A DNA stretch of 33,441 nucleotides from Stereocaulon alpinum (GCA_018257865.1 JAEUBA010000175.1:1-33441), one strand, 5' to 3'. Counted from the first letter of the stretch, positions 10,660-18,404 are shown. Numbers and translations are program-made. The notes: generated by a model from the letters alone, not told the origin.

Positions 10660-11961
10660 CTACTAACCTTTTAAGAATAAATCTATATCCCTATAGGTAC
10701 TTAAGGAGAAATTTTTAGGATTTATTATAAAATAGAGAGCTTTAGTAGATATTAGGGGATTAAGAAGATACTTAAGAAGATATCTTATAACTTCTACTTT
10801 CCCTAAATACGAAAGTATATTAAGGATTATATTAATAAATATAATATATATATTAGAACGAAGTACTCCTAATATAAGCCTTATAGAGAGTTAAAATCGC
10901 TAGTAATCTTAGATAGTCTATAAAAAAGTATTATATAGGATTTCGTTATTAAACTCCTAAAGTTAAAGGAATAACTAATAGGTATATACTATAATACGAT
11001 CTTAGTAATTAACGACTAGTTAACTAAGATAGCGTATTTCGTATTATATAAGGAAGTATCGAACGCTAAGGATCTAGCGTATATGTTCTTATAAATAGTA
11101 GTAGCTAACTATAGGCTTCCTAAAGAGATTATCTTAGATAGAGATAAGCTTTTTACCTCTAAGTTTTAGAGATTATTAATAGATATAATAGGAATTAAAA
11201 TAAAGATAAGTATAGTATTTTACCTATAGATAGATAGTTAAATAGAGAGAACTAACTAAATACTAGAATAATATCTTCGGTACTATATTAACTATAGATA
11301 AGATAATTAGGTATCCTACCTACTAGTAGCGCAGCTAGTATATAACGGATTAATATCTAACCTAATAGGTATAATACTATTTCGAGCTAATTATAAGTTC
11401 GAACTACGTATAACCCTATTACTAAAGGGAATTAAACTAAAGGTATAAAAGGTAACTATCTTTACTAAAGAAATAGTAAGAATCTATTAAGAACTATAGA
11501 AGGACTTATAGTTCCTAAGTAACTACTTAATAATATATTATAATTAAAAACGTTCGAAGGGATCGAATATTTCTAAAGGGGATAAGGTATATCTTCTTCG
11601 TAGAAATTTTAAAACTAATAGGCCTAGTAATAAGCTTAATTATATAAAGCTAGGACCGTTCTATATAAAAGAATATAAAGGGGATATAAACTATATACTA
11701 GACCTCCTATAACTAATAAGGAAGTACCTAGTATTCTATATATTATTACTTAAGAAAGTAGACCCTAAAATACTACTAAGGACTATACCGTTACTCTTAG
11801 ATTAAGGTAATAAGGAGTATAATATTAAGGAAATTCTAGATTATTAGGTAATTAAGGGAAGAAAGAGGTATCTAATAAAGTAGTTAGACTATAACTAGTT
11901 AGAAAATACGTAGGAATTACTATTAGCGCTTAACTACCTTAAGAAGCTAAAGTAGTTCTAA
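10660..11961 (+). pseudogene. pol: Gypsy-2 integrase with C-terminal chromodomain
   Basis: After a degenerate HHCC zinc region (about 10770-10870) come the catalytic blocks. D-F-V-I-K-L near 10940-10955 carries the first Asp. I-I-L-D-R-D-K-L-F near 11128-11155 carries the second. D-S-*-I-E-R-T-N-* near 11230-11255 corresponds to the TDGQTERTNQ block with the catalytic Glu. The GPY/F-type module reads K-L-G-P-F-Y-I near 11647-11667. The last ~50 codons (from about 11815) read E-Y-N-I-K-E-I-L-D-Y, then Y-L-I-K-*-L-D-Y and N-T-*-E, a chromodomain. It ends at TAA 11959-11961. Such chromodomains bind methylated histone H3 and direct insertion to heterochromatin, which fits this location. Confidence 0.88.
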
Positions 11962-11984
11962 AATTAAAACCCGTAGTTAGGGGA

Positions 11985-12436
11985 TCCTACCTAGAGAAAT
12001 CGAACTTACTAATATTAAATAATAGGGGGTCGCTAGGGGACTTAAAAGAAGCTTTAGCTTATTCTTCTTCCTCTTATACTATAATATTCTCTAACTCTTA
12101 CTTTACTATCTTATCCCTCTAAGCTTTAATTAATTTAAGCTTTATAAAAGTCTTATTAAGCTTAGTAAGGGCCTCCTATTACTCCCTTTCTAATTACTCT
12201 TATTTCTCCTAAAGCTGTTATAGCTTCGGATAATTTAAAGGTACTAAATTATAGTCTATATAGGATTTAATATACTCTAGATACCTATTAGAGTATTCTC
12301 CTACTTAATATAGTAATAACTAATTATAATAGCGGTAGTACTACTACTTAGAAAGTTCTACTATCCTAAAACCCTAAATAAGCTTCGCCTTACGCTCTTT
12401 AGAAGACAGTTTCCTAAGTCTTAGTATTTAGGGATA
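11985..12436 (-). pseudogene. Antisense coiled-coil ORF inside Gypsy-2
   Basis: On the minus strand, between the end of pol and the 3' LTR, one frame reads without frameshift for about 150 codons if TAA/TAG are read as the Gln/Trp codons they replaced. Its core, near 12050-12230, is a run of Leu heptads with Gln, Glu and Lys (…L-*-*-L-*-E-K…, then L-T-K-L-N-K-T-F-I-K-L-K-L-I-K-A), i.e. a coiled coil, with a Glu-rich stretch after it. The N-terminal part is basic (R-L-R-K-L-S-S-K-E-R). The ends are uncertain. I recall similar short Leu/Lys/Glu coiled-coil hypothetical proteins being common in ascomycete genomes, but could not check this. The function is unknown. Confidence 0.5.
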
Positions 12437-12489
12437 GTATTAAGGTTAATAAAATTCTTTAGGACGAAGAAACCTTAATAAGGGGATCG

Positions 12490-12846
12490 TATTATAGGTA
12501 TTAGTAAGATATAACTAAGCTAGGATTAGTAGTATACGAGAGAAGAGTACTATAAAGTATAGGGTCTTAGGATATATAGGATATTAGGGATATCCCAGAT
12601 ATCCTATTAGGATATAAAGGATATAGGAGATATCTAGGATATTAGTTATATAGCTTAGTATAGAAAGAATAAATATATAAGGAAGGGTTTTCCTTTAGTA
12701 GAATATTTTCTTATCTCCTTATATTTAACTTATATAATAGAGAGGAGTCTTAGCTAAAGATACTTTAACGACTATTAATCTCTATTACCTTCTAGTGCTT
12801 AATACACTATGTGATTTACCCGCAGGAGTTAAACCACCCCGTTACA
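12490..12846 (+). repeat. Gypsy-2 3' LTR (357 bp)
   Basis: It aligns without gaps to 6302-6658. Its start is RIP-mutated (TATTATAGG for TGTTACGGG), whereas its last ~60 bp keep CA/TG and end CCCCGTTACA, the reverse of the pattern in the 5' LTR. The short purine-rich AAGGGGATCG just before it is the likely polypurine tract. Confidence 0.95.
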
Positions 12847-12851
12847 AGGAG
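12847..12851 (+). repeat. Gypsy-2 target-site duplication, right (AGGAG)
   Basis: Matches AGGAG at 6297-6301 and marks the point where LINE-C sequence resumes. Confidence 0.9.
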
Positions 12852-13440
12852 GTATAGGCCCTCTAGGAGCTTAAAGCGAAGGATTAGGACTAAGCGTTAA
12901 CGACGATAAAGCGGAAAGCGTATTAGTATAACCTAGAAATAGATATTAAGGAGTACTAAGACGTAGGTATCCTAGCTAAAAAGATAAGGAGTTAGGCGAT
13001 AGCGAAGTAGACTAAGTAGTAGGAGGTATATAAAAAGGCTATCCCTAAATACTCTTATATACCCGTTTAAAGGGAGACGTTATTTAGAGATAGGTATAAC
13101 TACTACCTAAAATTAAGGAAGGTAGAAAGCTTAGTAGTAGTCTAACTCTAAAGTAGTAAGAATAGGTTTAACTACTTCTTATATAAAGTAAAAGTACTAG
13201 GGATTCTTAGCGCTCGCTATAGCTATAGTTAGAGAAATTAGGATATAAAGTATATTCTCCTATACTACCTAAAGCTTAGCGATACTTAAAGAGAACTTAT
13301 TAAAGAGGTAGGGACTTATAATATTAGGACTATACTAGCTAAAGTTAATAGTATAAGGGTAGTAATAAGATAACTAGTCTAATTAGGATTCCTAATATAA
13401 TACTAATTTACTAGGGAATAGCTTTCCTAGTCTAGACTCC
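12852..13440 (+). pseudogene. LINE-C ORF2 C-terminal end with CCHC finger
   Basis: The frame from about 12960 reads Y-K-K-A-I-P-K-Y, then F-R-D-R-Y-N-Y-Y, S-K-N-R-F-N-Y-F-L-Y-K-V-K-V-L-G-I-L, and Y-S-Y-S…D-I-K-Y-I-L-L-Y-Y-L. With RIP reversed this is SGKNGFNHFLYKVKVPGIL and C-S-C…H-x-L-x-x-C-P, the tail of Tad-clade LINE ORF2. In that family an 'LRTGxxxLxxFLxxxxVP' block and a Cys/His finger follow RNase H. Downstream T-I-L-A-K…V…L-G-F-L-I-*-Y fits the terminal helix. The catalytic RT domain is absent because the copy is 5'-truncated. Confidence 0.65.
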
Positions 13441-13777
13441 CTATTAGAGTAGAACTAATAATAAAAACCCTAAAGATAAAGAAGCCTAAGTGTAAGGTAA
13501 AGCTAAAGGTAGTAGAGCTACCGGAGTATTATAGGGCTTAGTAAGGTAAAGGAGACTATAGTTACTAGTATTATAAAGCCTAGTAGTAAGGTTAGATAGA
13601 TAGAGTAGAGTAATAGGTAAGCTAATAAGCGAGAGTTTTTAGCTAGAAGGGGCGACCCTAAAAAGGTTTCTTTCGCGTCTAGAGGGCTTATAGCCCCCTA
13701 GATTTTCTAATTATATAAAAGAATACCCTTATTAGTATATATAGATACTAGAATAGGCGTATAAATCAATTAATTAA
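13441..13777 (+). other. LINE-C 3' non-coding region and AATT-repeat tail
   Basis: No coding motif was recognised after the ORF2 tail. The segment ends in CAATTAATTAATAA, a short simple-repeat tail in place of poly(A), directly before the 15-bp target duplication. Bases 13698-13779 recur inverted at 15787-15870, so this is a conserved LINE 3' end. Confidence 0.55.
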
Positions 13778-13779
13778 TA
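13698..13779 (+). repeat. Shared LINE 3' tail, forward copy
   Basis: About 82 bp, similar to the reverse complement of 15787-15870 with scattered, largely transitional differences. It begins CTAG and ends in the AATT-repeat tail. No further similarity is visible outside these bounds. Confidence 0.75.
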
Positions 13780-13791
13780 AGACTATTATAG
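13777..13791 (+). repeat. Target-site duplication of LINE-C, right copy
   Basis: ATAAGACTATTATAG, identical to 6233-6247, placed directly after the LINE-C tail. Confidence 0.75.
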
Positions 13792-13929
13792 CTAAGGGAA
13801 TAGCTAAGTTATTTCTAACTTACTAGACCTATTACTAGGGAATACCTAACTCTATTATATTAGATTAAGAAGTATAATTTATAAACGATTAATAAGATAG
13901 CGACGACGACGAGTACGACGGGTAAGTAG
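13778..13929 (+). pseudogene. pol: Gypsy-1 integrase core, continuation after LINE-C
   Basis: Following the duplicated TAAGACTATTATAG the frame reads A-K-G-I-A-K-L-F, then Y-*-G-I-P-N-S-I-I-L-D-*-E-V-*-F-I-N-D. This is the integrase block around the second catalytic Asp (GxPxSIxSDRGxQF). Joined to 6247 it continues the same codon phase, which shows that Gypsy-1 was one element. After F-I-N-D an acidic run, D-S-D-D-D-E-Y-D-G, follows and does not resemble the usual FW block, so another break may lie near 13900. LINE-B sequence begins at 13930. Confidence 0.7.
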
Positions 13930-13989
13930 GCCTACTAGGCTAGACGAGCGATTATACTAAGTTATAAACCTAGTAAAATAATATAAGAT

Positions 13990-15560
13990 AGAGGGGGAGG
14001 AGAGAAGGGGGTTATTAGTAGCGAAGGTAGATAGGGTATACGTCCTAATATAATAATAAAGCGATAGTAATAGTAGTAGAAGCTTATTAAAGGACTATAA
14101 GGCCCTTAAGGTAGAGAAAGAACTAATAAAAGAGTATAGTATATAAAGGCTATAGAGTAGATACTACTAGAGTTTATAAAGAAGGTCTAGGGGATATTAT
14201 AGGCGAATATAAATAAGACTATATAAAGCTTCTTCTAAAATATAGTAGAGAGGATTATAGAGTATATATAGGAGAATATAGCTAAGAGATATACTATAAA
14301 GGAATACTATAGCTAATTAATATATAAAGACTACCTAACTAGAAGGGTAAATAATAGCTAGGCGGATATAGCTTATATAGCTTAAGGGGGCTAGAATACT
14401 ATCTACTTAGCTATACCTAAGGCAGAAGATATTAAGAAAGCGAAGTAGATAATAGTTAGGATTAATAATAATAGCGAAAAGATATAGATAGCTATAATAA
14501 CTCTCCCCTAACTAGTATAGATATTTAAAAGAGTAGGAAGGGTAACTAAGGAGATTATTATAGTAAGGAGGATTATAGGGGGGGATATTATTCTCTAGAT
14601 AGCCTTAATAAAGGCTAGGGAAGAATTAGAGAAGAATAATAGGTAGGTAAAGAGACTCTATAGGTTAGTAAGGGTACTTTAAAAGATAGTAATAATAGTA
14701 GTCTATAGAGTAGAAAAGATAATAGATATAAAGGATTAATAGGGGATCTTTAAAACCTTAAAGAAAGATAATAGAAAGCTCTACTTAGAGTTAGAGATAA
14801 TAAAGGCTAAGTAGCCTATATTTATATTAAAGCTAGATATACTTAGGAGGGAGAAGAGGTTCTCTATAATAATAATTAAAGTTCTAAGCCTAAAAGTAGC
14901 GAACTAACTTATTATAGAGGGAATAATAGTAAAGAATAGCCTCCTCTTCTATAATTACTAAGAGAGAGAGGCTACCCCTAAGTAGTACTTTAACTACTAT
15001 AAATATAGATATATTACTAAGGCGTATAAATACCCTACCTACTATAGGATATACGCCTAAAACTATAGTACTAATAATTATATAGAAAGAGTTAGTAGTA
15101 AGCCTAAGTATATAGTATATAAAGGGGAGTACTTAGTATAGAGTAAAACCTACTTAATCTAATAAAAGGAGAATACTAAGGCTAGGTAGAGAATTAAGTA
15201 TAAGCTAAAATACTTTAAAGAGACCTTAAAGTAATACTTAGTAGGGCCTATACTAGCGATACTAAAAAGGACTAGCCTAAAAGAGTAGTATAAAGTAATC
15301 TCTAAAGGGAAGAGGAAGGCCTTAAAGGATATAATAGATAAGCTTTAGAAAGGAATTAGGGAGGTAGTAAAAAGGGGATAACTAATAACCCTCTCTAAGG
15401 CAGAGTAAGGGTAATAGCCCCTATTTATAAAGAGGATTAGTCTAATAAATACCCTTAGGTAGACTTTAGGAATAGTAAAGACTACTAAGACTACCTAAAT
15501 ATAGGAGAATATCTAAATAGCCCTTACCTAATAAGGGATATACCCTACCTAAAAATACTA
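13990..15560 (+). pseudogene. LINE-B ORF1 (gag-like) pseudogene
   Basis: A single frame can be followed for about 500 codons through RIP stops. The N-terminal half is helical and Lys/Glu-rich (V-E-R-I-I-E-Y-I near 14250). In the middle lie I-I-V-R-I-N-N and L-V-*-I-F-K-R…G-G-D-I-I-L near 14450-14600, resembling the RNA-binding middle of Tad ORF1. Near 14988-15030 Y-F-N-Y-Y-K-Y-R-Y-I-T-K-A-Y becomes C-F-N-C-x4-H-x4-C with RIP reversed. A second knuckle near 15106-15152 reads Y-I-V-Y-K-G-E-Y-L-V-*-S-K-T-Y. Tandem CCHC knuckles at the C-terminal side of ORF1 are typical of this clade. The product would coat LINE RNA. Confidence 0.75.
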
Positions 15561-15589
15561 TAGTATAATATATAGAGGAAGAAGGATAT

Positions 15590-15786
15590 AGTAATAGTAC
15601 TACTTCTTAAAAATAAAAATATAAAAGATATAGACGTATTAGCGATCTAGGAGTTAATATATAACCTAATAAATAGAACCTTATATAATATAAGTATAAG
15701 TAGATTCTACCTAGCCTATAGAGGAGACCTAGAGGCTAGGATATATTTCTATATAAATAAGAGGATAGATCCTAATAACTAGGGGG
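15590..15786 (+). pseudogene. LINE-B ORF2 endonuclease N-terminus (truncated)
   Basis: The frame reads D-V-L-A-I-*-E-L, then F-Y-L-A-Y-R-G-D-L-E-A-R-I-Y-F-Y-I-N-K-R-I-D. With the stop restored to Gln, LAIQEP-like sequence is the first conserved block of LINE apurinic-type endonucleases, in which the Glu helps bind the metal. The later block matches the usual 'aRVcfyvNKRid' continuation. It is cut after about 65 codons, at 15786. This nuclease would nick the target to prime reverse transcription. Confidence 0.75.
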
Positions 15787-15870
15787 TTGATTAATTAATT
15801 AATTGATACGCCTATACTAGTATTTATATATATTAATAAGGGTGTTCTGTTATATTATTTATAAAACTAG
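15787..15870 (-). repeat. Shared LINE 3' tail, inverted copy
   Basis: Reverse complement of the LINE-C 3' end at 13698-13779, ending on the minus strand in CAATTAATTAATTAATCAA. It implies a minus-strand LINE or SINE inserted into LINE-B, with its body running to the right. I could not define its other end or a target duplication. Confidence 0.7.
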
Positions 15871-16195
15871 TAGATAGTATACGTAGTATACCCTTCCTAG
15901 CCGTAAGAGAAACTATAGTATAGTGCCTAGATAAAAACTCCTGCTTATCCTTAATAATATAATTACTTTTAGTTTAGAGATCTTATCCTAGGCCTCCTTA
16001 ATACCGGTAACTTTTAACTATATTCTTTAATATTATACTAAGCGCTCTATAATATTATTTCTAATACTAGCTATAATATACGCCCTTTATACTATACTTA
16101 GCTCCTAAGGACCCTACTATATTCTTCTATATCCTTTAACTTTATTATAGCGCTACGCGCCTTATAACTTTCTTTAACCTTTACTATATTAATAC

Positions 16196-16216
16196 GGGGG
16201 GGGGGAGGAGGGGGGG
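16196..16216 (+). other. Poly-G / purine tract
   Basis: Ten G, A, two G, A, seven G in uninterrupted order. It is the longest homopurine-G run in the window and could form a G-quadruplex or stall polymerases. On the minus strand it is a C-rich tract. Confidence 0.8.
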
Positions 16217-16522
16217 TATAGCTATCCTATAAGGGTTTAAGTTATTAGCGCTAATTAGTAGTATTTATTAGTATCTATAGTAGTACTAGATTTAGCTATT
16301 CGGTAGTTTACTAGTTAAGGATACGAGAAAGGGGGGAAGCTATATATACCGCTTAGGAGGCCTATACTTATATAAAGAATTAGATAGTATATATCCCGCT
16401 AGTCGTATTAGATAGACTTACTTCTATCCTTATATATTTTACTTTAGGGGGGAGCTAACCCTTTAGCTTATAATTATAGTTATACGGCGCTACTTATACT
16501 AAAGGCTCGCCTAGCTACTTAA

Positions 16523-16550
16523 ATAGGGGCCGTCCTTTTCTAAAATATAC
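16523..16550 (+). repeat. 28-bp inverted repeat, left arm
   Basis: A perfect reverse complement of 33411-33438. The match does not extend much on the left-arm 3' side, and the window ends just past the right arm, so the true length is unknown. Confidence 0.85.
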
Positions 16551-16716
16551 TATATAGGCTCTTTACTAAGAATTAATCTCGTTATAATATAAGTTTAATA
16601 TAGTTATTTAACCGATTTAAGTATATACTAGTTCTAAAACGCTATTAATACTAGAATATAACCGTTCTAAAACTATAAGAACTATTAATAATTTTATAAC
16701 TATTAGATAATAGTTA

Positions 16717-16752
16717 TATAACCCTAACTATAACCCTAACTATAACCCTAAC
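16717..16752 (+). repeat. Telomere-like 12-bp tandem repeat, three units
   Basis: TATAACCCTAAC is repeated three times exactly. Each unit holds one TAACCCTAA core, related to the fungal telomere repeat CCCTAA/TTAGGG, but the array is not a plain hexamer run. It directly precedes the minisatellite. Confidence 0.85.
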
Positions 16753-16756
16753 TATA

Positions 16757-17411
16757 AAGTAATATCTAGTAACTCTAGCAACTCCAGTAACTCTAGTAAC
16801 TCTAGTAACTCTAGTAACTCCAGTAACTCCAGTAATATTAGTAGCACCTGTAATATCCTACAATATCCTATAACACCTATAATACCTATAATATCCAGCA
16901 ATATCAGCAACACCTGCAATATCCTATAATATCCTATAACATCAGTAACACCTGTAATATCCAGTAATACCTATAACACCTGTAATATCTAGCAATATCC
17001 TACAATACCTACAACACCTATAATATCTAGCAACATTAGTAACACCTGTAATATCCTATAATATCTAGTAATATCCTACAACACCTGCAATACCTATAAT
17101 ATCTAGTAATATTAGTAAAACCTATAATATCCTATAATATCCTATAATATTAGTAATACCTATAATATCCTATAATATCTAGCAATATCCTATAACACCT
17201 ATAATATCCTATAATATCTAGCAATATTAGTAACACCTATAATATCCTATAATATCCAGCAATATTAGTAACACCTATAATATCTAGCAGCACTAGTAAC
17301 ACCTATAATATTTAGTAATATTAGCAGCACCTGCAATACTAGTAATATTAGTAATATCTAGTAATATTAGTAATATCTAGTAGCACTAGTAAGATTAGTA
17401 ATACCTAGATA
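16757..17411. repeat. Degenerate 9-10 bp minisatellite, array 1
   Basis: About 650 bp of head-to-tail variants of units such as AGTAATATT, AGTAACACCT, ATAATATCCT and CAGTAACTC. Many CA and TG dinucleotides survive (AGCAACACCTGC types), in contrast to the flanking elements. No coding reading or conserved spacing suggests a function. A 226-bp gap separates it from array 2. Confidence 0.85.
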
Positions 17412-17636
17412 GTTTCTTAATTATTAATTAACTGTTTACTAACCGTCTACTAACCGTCTACTAACCGTCTACTAACTACAACCGTTTACTAACTGCAACG
17501 GTTATTAGTTTTAGGAAGAGATATTCTAACGTTGTTATAACCAAATATAAACCGAATACTAACCAAATAAAGACTATTATCTAACTAGTAGTCAACTATT
17601 TAATTATAGTATTGGAATTTTATAGGTGGATATTAT
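17412..17636. repeat. Spacer with 11-bp TAACCGTCTAC repeats
   Basis: Between the minisatellite arrays. From about 17438 to 17510 the unit TAACCGTCTAC occurs three to four times, followed by variants (TAACTACAACCG, TTTACTAACTGC). The rest (17510-17636) is unique and little RIP-mutated, with no gene seen. Confidence 0.65.
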
Positions 17637-17913
17637 AGTATCTAGTAATATCAGCAATACCTATAATATCCTATAATATCTAGTAATATCAGTAACACCT
17701 ATAATATCCAGTAATATTAGTAATACCTACAATATCTAGTAATATTAGTAACACCTATAATATCCTGCAATATCTAGTAATATTAGCAACACCTATAATA
17801 TCTAGTAATATTAGCAATACCTATAATATCTAGTAATATTAGTAACACCTGTAATATCTAGTAACATCAGCAGTACCTGTAATATCCTACAATATCTAGC
17901 AATATTAGTAATA
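17637..17913. repeat. Degenerate minisatellite, array 2 (interrupted by Copia-A)
   Basis: The same unit family as 16757-17411. It is broken at 17914 by the Copia-A insertion and its units resume at 32950. Confidence 0.85.
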
Positions 17914-17918
17914 CCTGT
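17914..17918 (+). repeat. Copia-A target-site duplication, left (CCTGT)
   Basis: CCTGT directly precedes the LTR start TATTAAAATATAGG (TG changed to TA). The right partner at 32945-32949 is CCTAT, differing by one TG to TA change. The CCTGTA motif also occurs in the minisatellite unit, so chance agreement is possible. Confidence 0.65.
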
Positions 17919-18093
17919 TATTAAAATATAGGGTAGAATACTTACTTGATTAGGTGTCTAAGTACTACACGCGCGATCTATATATAGTAGTACTAACTTA
18001 GTATACTAAGATACTAAGACTTTAGTTATTATACTAAGACTTAGTTAGTATACTAAGGCTTAGTTATCCTTAGTACGTAGGCTACTTTTAATA
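17919..18093 (-). repeat. Copia-A 3' LTR (175 bp)
   Basis: Pairs without gaps with 32770-32944, differing at about 8 positions, all transitions. Its outer edge keeps CTTGATTAGGTGTC, where the other LTR has CTTAATTAGGTATC. Its inner edge is mutated (GGCTACTTTTAATA for GGCCACTTTCAATA). Confidence 0.92.
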
Positions 18094-18103
18094 CTCCCCT
18101 TCG
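18094..18103 (-). promoter_or_regulatory. Copia-A polypurine tract
   Basis: The minus strand reads CGAAGGGGAG immediately before the 3' LTR. It would prime second-strand cDNA synthesis. Copia-B has a similar tract, AAGTGGGAG, in the same place. Confidence 0.7.
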
Positions 18104-18404
18104 CGTAAGTAAGTAAGATCTGCCTAATAGCACTCCCCTCCTCGTAATAAGCGATTAATTAAGACGTCTCTAGGTCTAGCAGCTAGTTACTTTAGGGTAT
18201 AGACTAATTAGATCGTCTATACGCCGTAATTCGGGCGGCTAACCCCTTAGAAGTATACGCTAGTAAGGTATATATAGGTTAAAATTAGTAGCAGCCTATC
18301 AATAATTCCGTTTTTCGTACTTTAACAGTTATTTGAATATTTTATTTCCTATAGAAGCTGTATAGGCCAATTTTCAGCTAATAAAAGGCCGTAGGATAGA
18401 TAGC
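18104..18404. other. Copia-A 3' non-coding region, no gene seen
   Basis: This 300-bp stretch lies between the 3' LTR/PPT and the first MITE-like element. The part at 18300-18400 keeps several CA/TG dinucleotides. I recognise no coding motif on either strand. Confidence 0.5.

Larger units (their letters stand above)
6302..12846 (+). mobile_element. Gypsy-2: complete Ty3/gypsy chromovirus, 6545 bp
   Basis: A full-length LTR retrotransposon with two 357-bp LTRs, TSD AGGAG, gag, protease, RT, RNase H, integrase with a GPY/F-type motif, and a C-terminal chromodomain. Those last two traits define the chromovirus lineage. It inserted into LINE-C. The LTRs differ at about 29 positions, all transitions, with no indel, so the divergence reflects RIP more than age. 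The coding region is plus strand. A short antisense coiled-coil ORF lies between pol and the 3' LTR. No intact frame survives. Confidence 0.93.
6248..13777 (+). mobile_element. LINE-C: 5'-truncated Tad-like LINE, split by Gypsy-2
   Basis: LINE-C sequence occupies 6248-6301 and 12852-13777, about 980 bp in total, with the chromovirus Gypsy-2 between. It holds only the last part of ORF2 and the 3' non-coding region. It ends with a CAATTAATTAATAA tail before the right target duplication. Severe 5' truncation, a short-repeat tail and a variable-length target duplication are standard LINE features. The first 54 bp are GC-richer and less mutated than their surroundings. The last 80 bp recur in opposite orientation at 15787-15870. 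Confidence 0.7.
13930..15786 (+). mobile_element. LINE-B: Tad-like LINE with ORF1 and start of ORF2
   Basis: Starts with the same GCCTACTAGGCTAGA as LINE-A and carries the longest LINE segment in the window: 5' leader, ORF1 with zinc knuckles, and the N-terminus of the ORF2 endonuclease. It stops at 15786, where an inverted LINE-like tail begins. RT and RNase H are not seen further right. Confidence 0.75.
15871..16716. other. Sequence without recognised genes
   Basis: I found no retroelement motif on either strand of this 846-bp stretch. It may be the body of the minus-strand element whose tail lies at 15787-15870. It contains a poly-G tract (16196-16216) and a 28-bp segment (16523-16550) that recurs inverted at the window end. 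Confidence 0.5.

Noticed and set aside
526..14502. 573-bp repeats as LTRs of Gypsy-1
   Set aside because: The right-hand copy reads in frame into LINE ORF1 with zinc knuckles and then into the endonuclease start, so it belongs to a LINE. The LTR reading is kept only as an alternative.
13698..15870. DNA transposon with ~80-bp terminal inverted repeats carrying a LINE ORF1
   Set aside because: The inverted ends carry an AATT-repeat tail, and the left one is followed by the LINE-C target duplication. They are better read as LINE/SINE 3' ends than as TIRs of one element.
15871..16716. Host protein-coding gene
   Set aside because: No frame on either strand stayed open or matched a family I recognise, and the RIP-like composition continues.
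16717..16752. True telomere
   Set aside because: Only three 12-bp units with an interrupted CCCTAA pattern are present, and sequence continues on both sides.
16757..17913. CRISPR-like array
   Set aside because: The units are 9-10 bp, degenerate and without unique spacers, so this is a minisatellite. The base pattern is fungal.
17914..17918. Copia-A target duplication ATACC with LTR starting TGTTATT at 17916
   Set aside because: ATACC flanks both sides with that choice, but the right LTR does not share the extra TGT. LTRs starting at TATTAAAA and ending at CAATA are equal in length (175 bp), abut the PBS and PPT, and give CCTGT/CCTAT.
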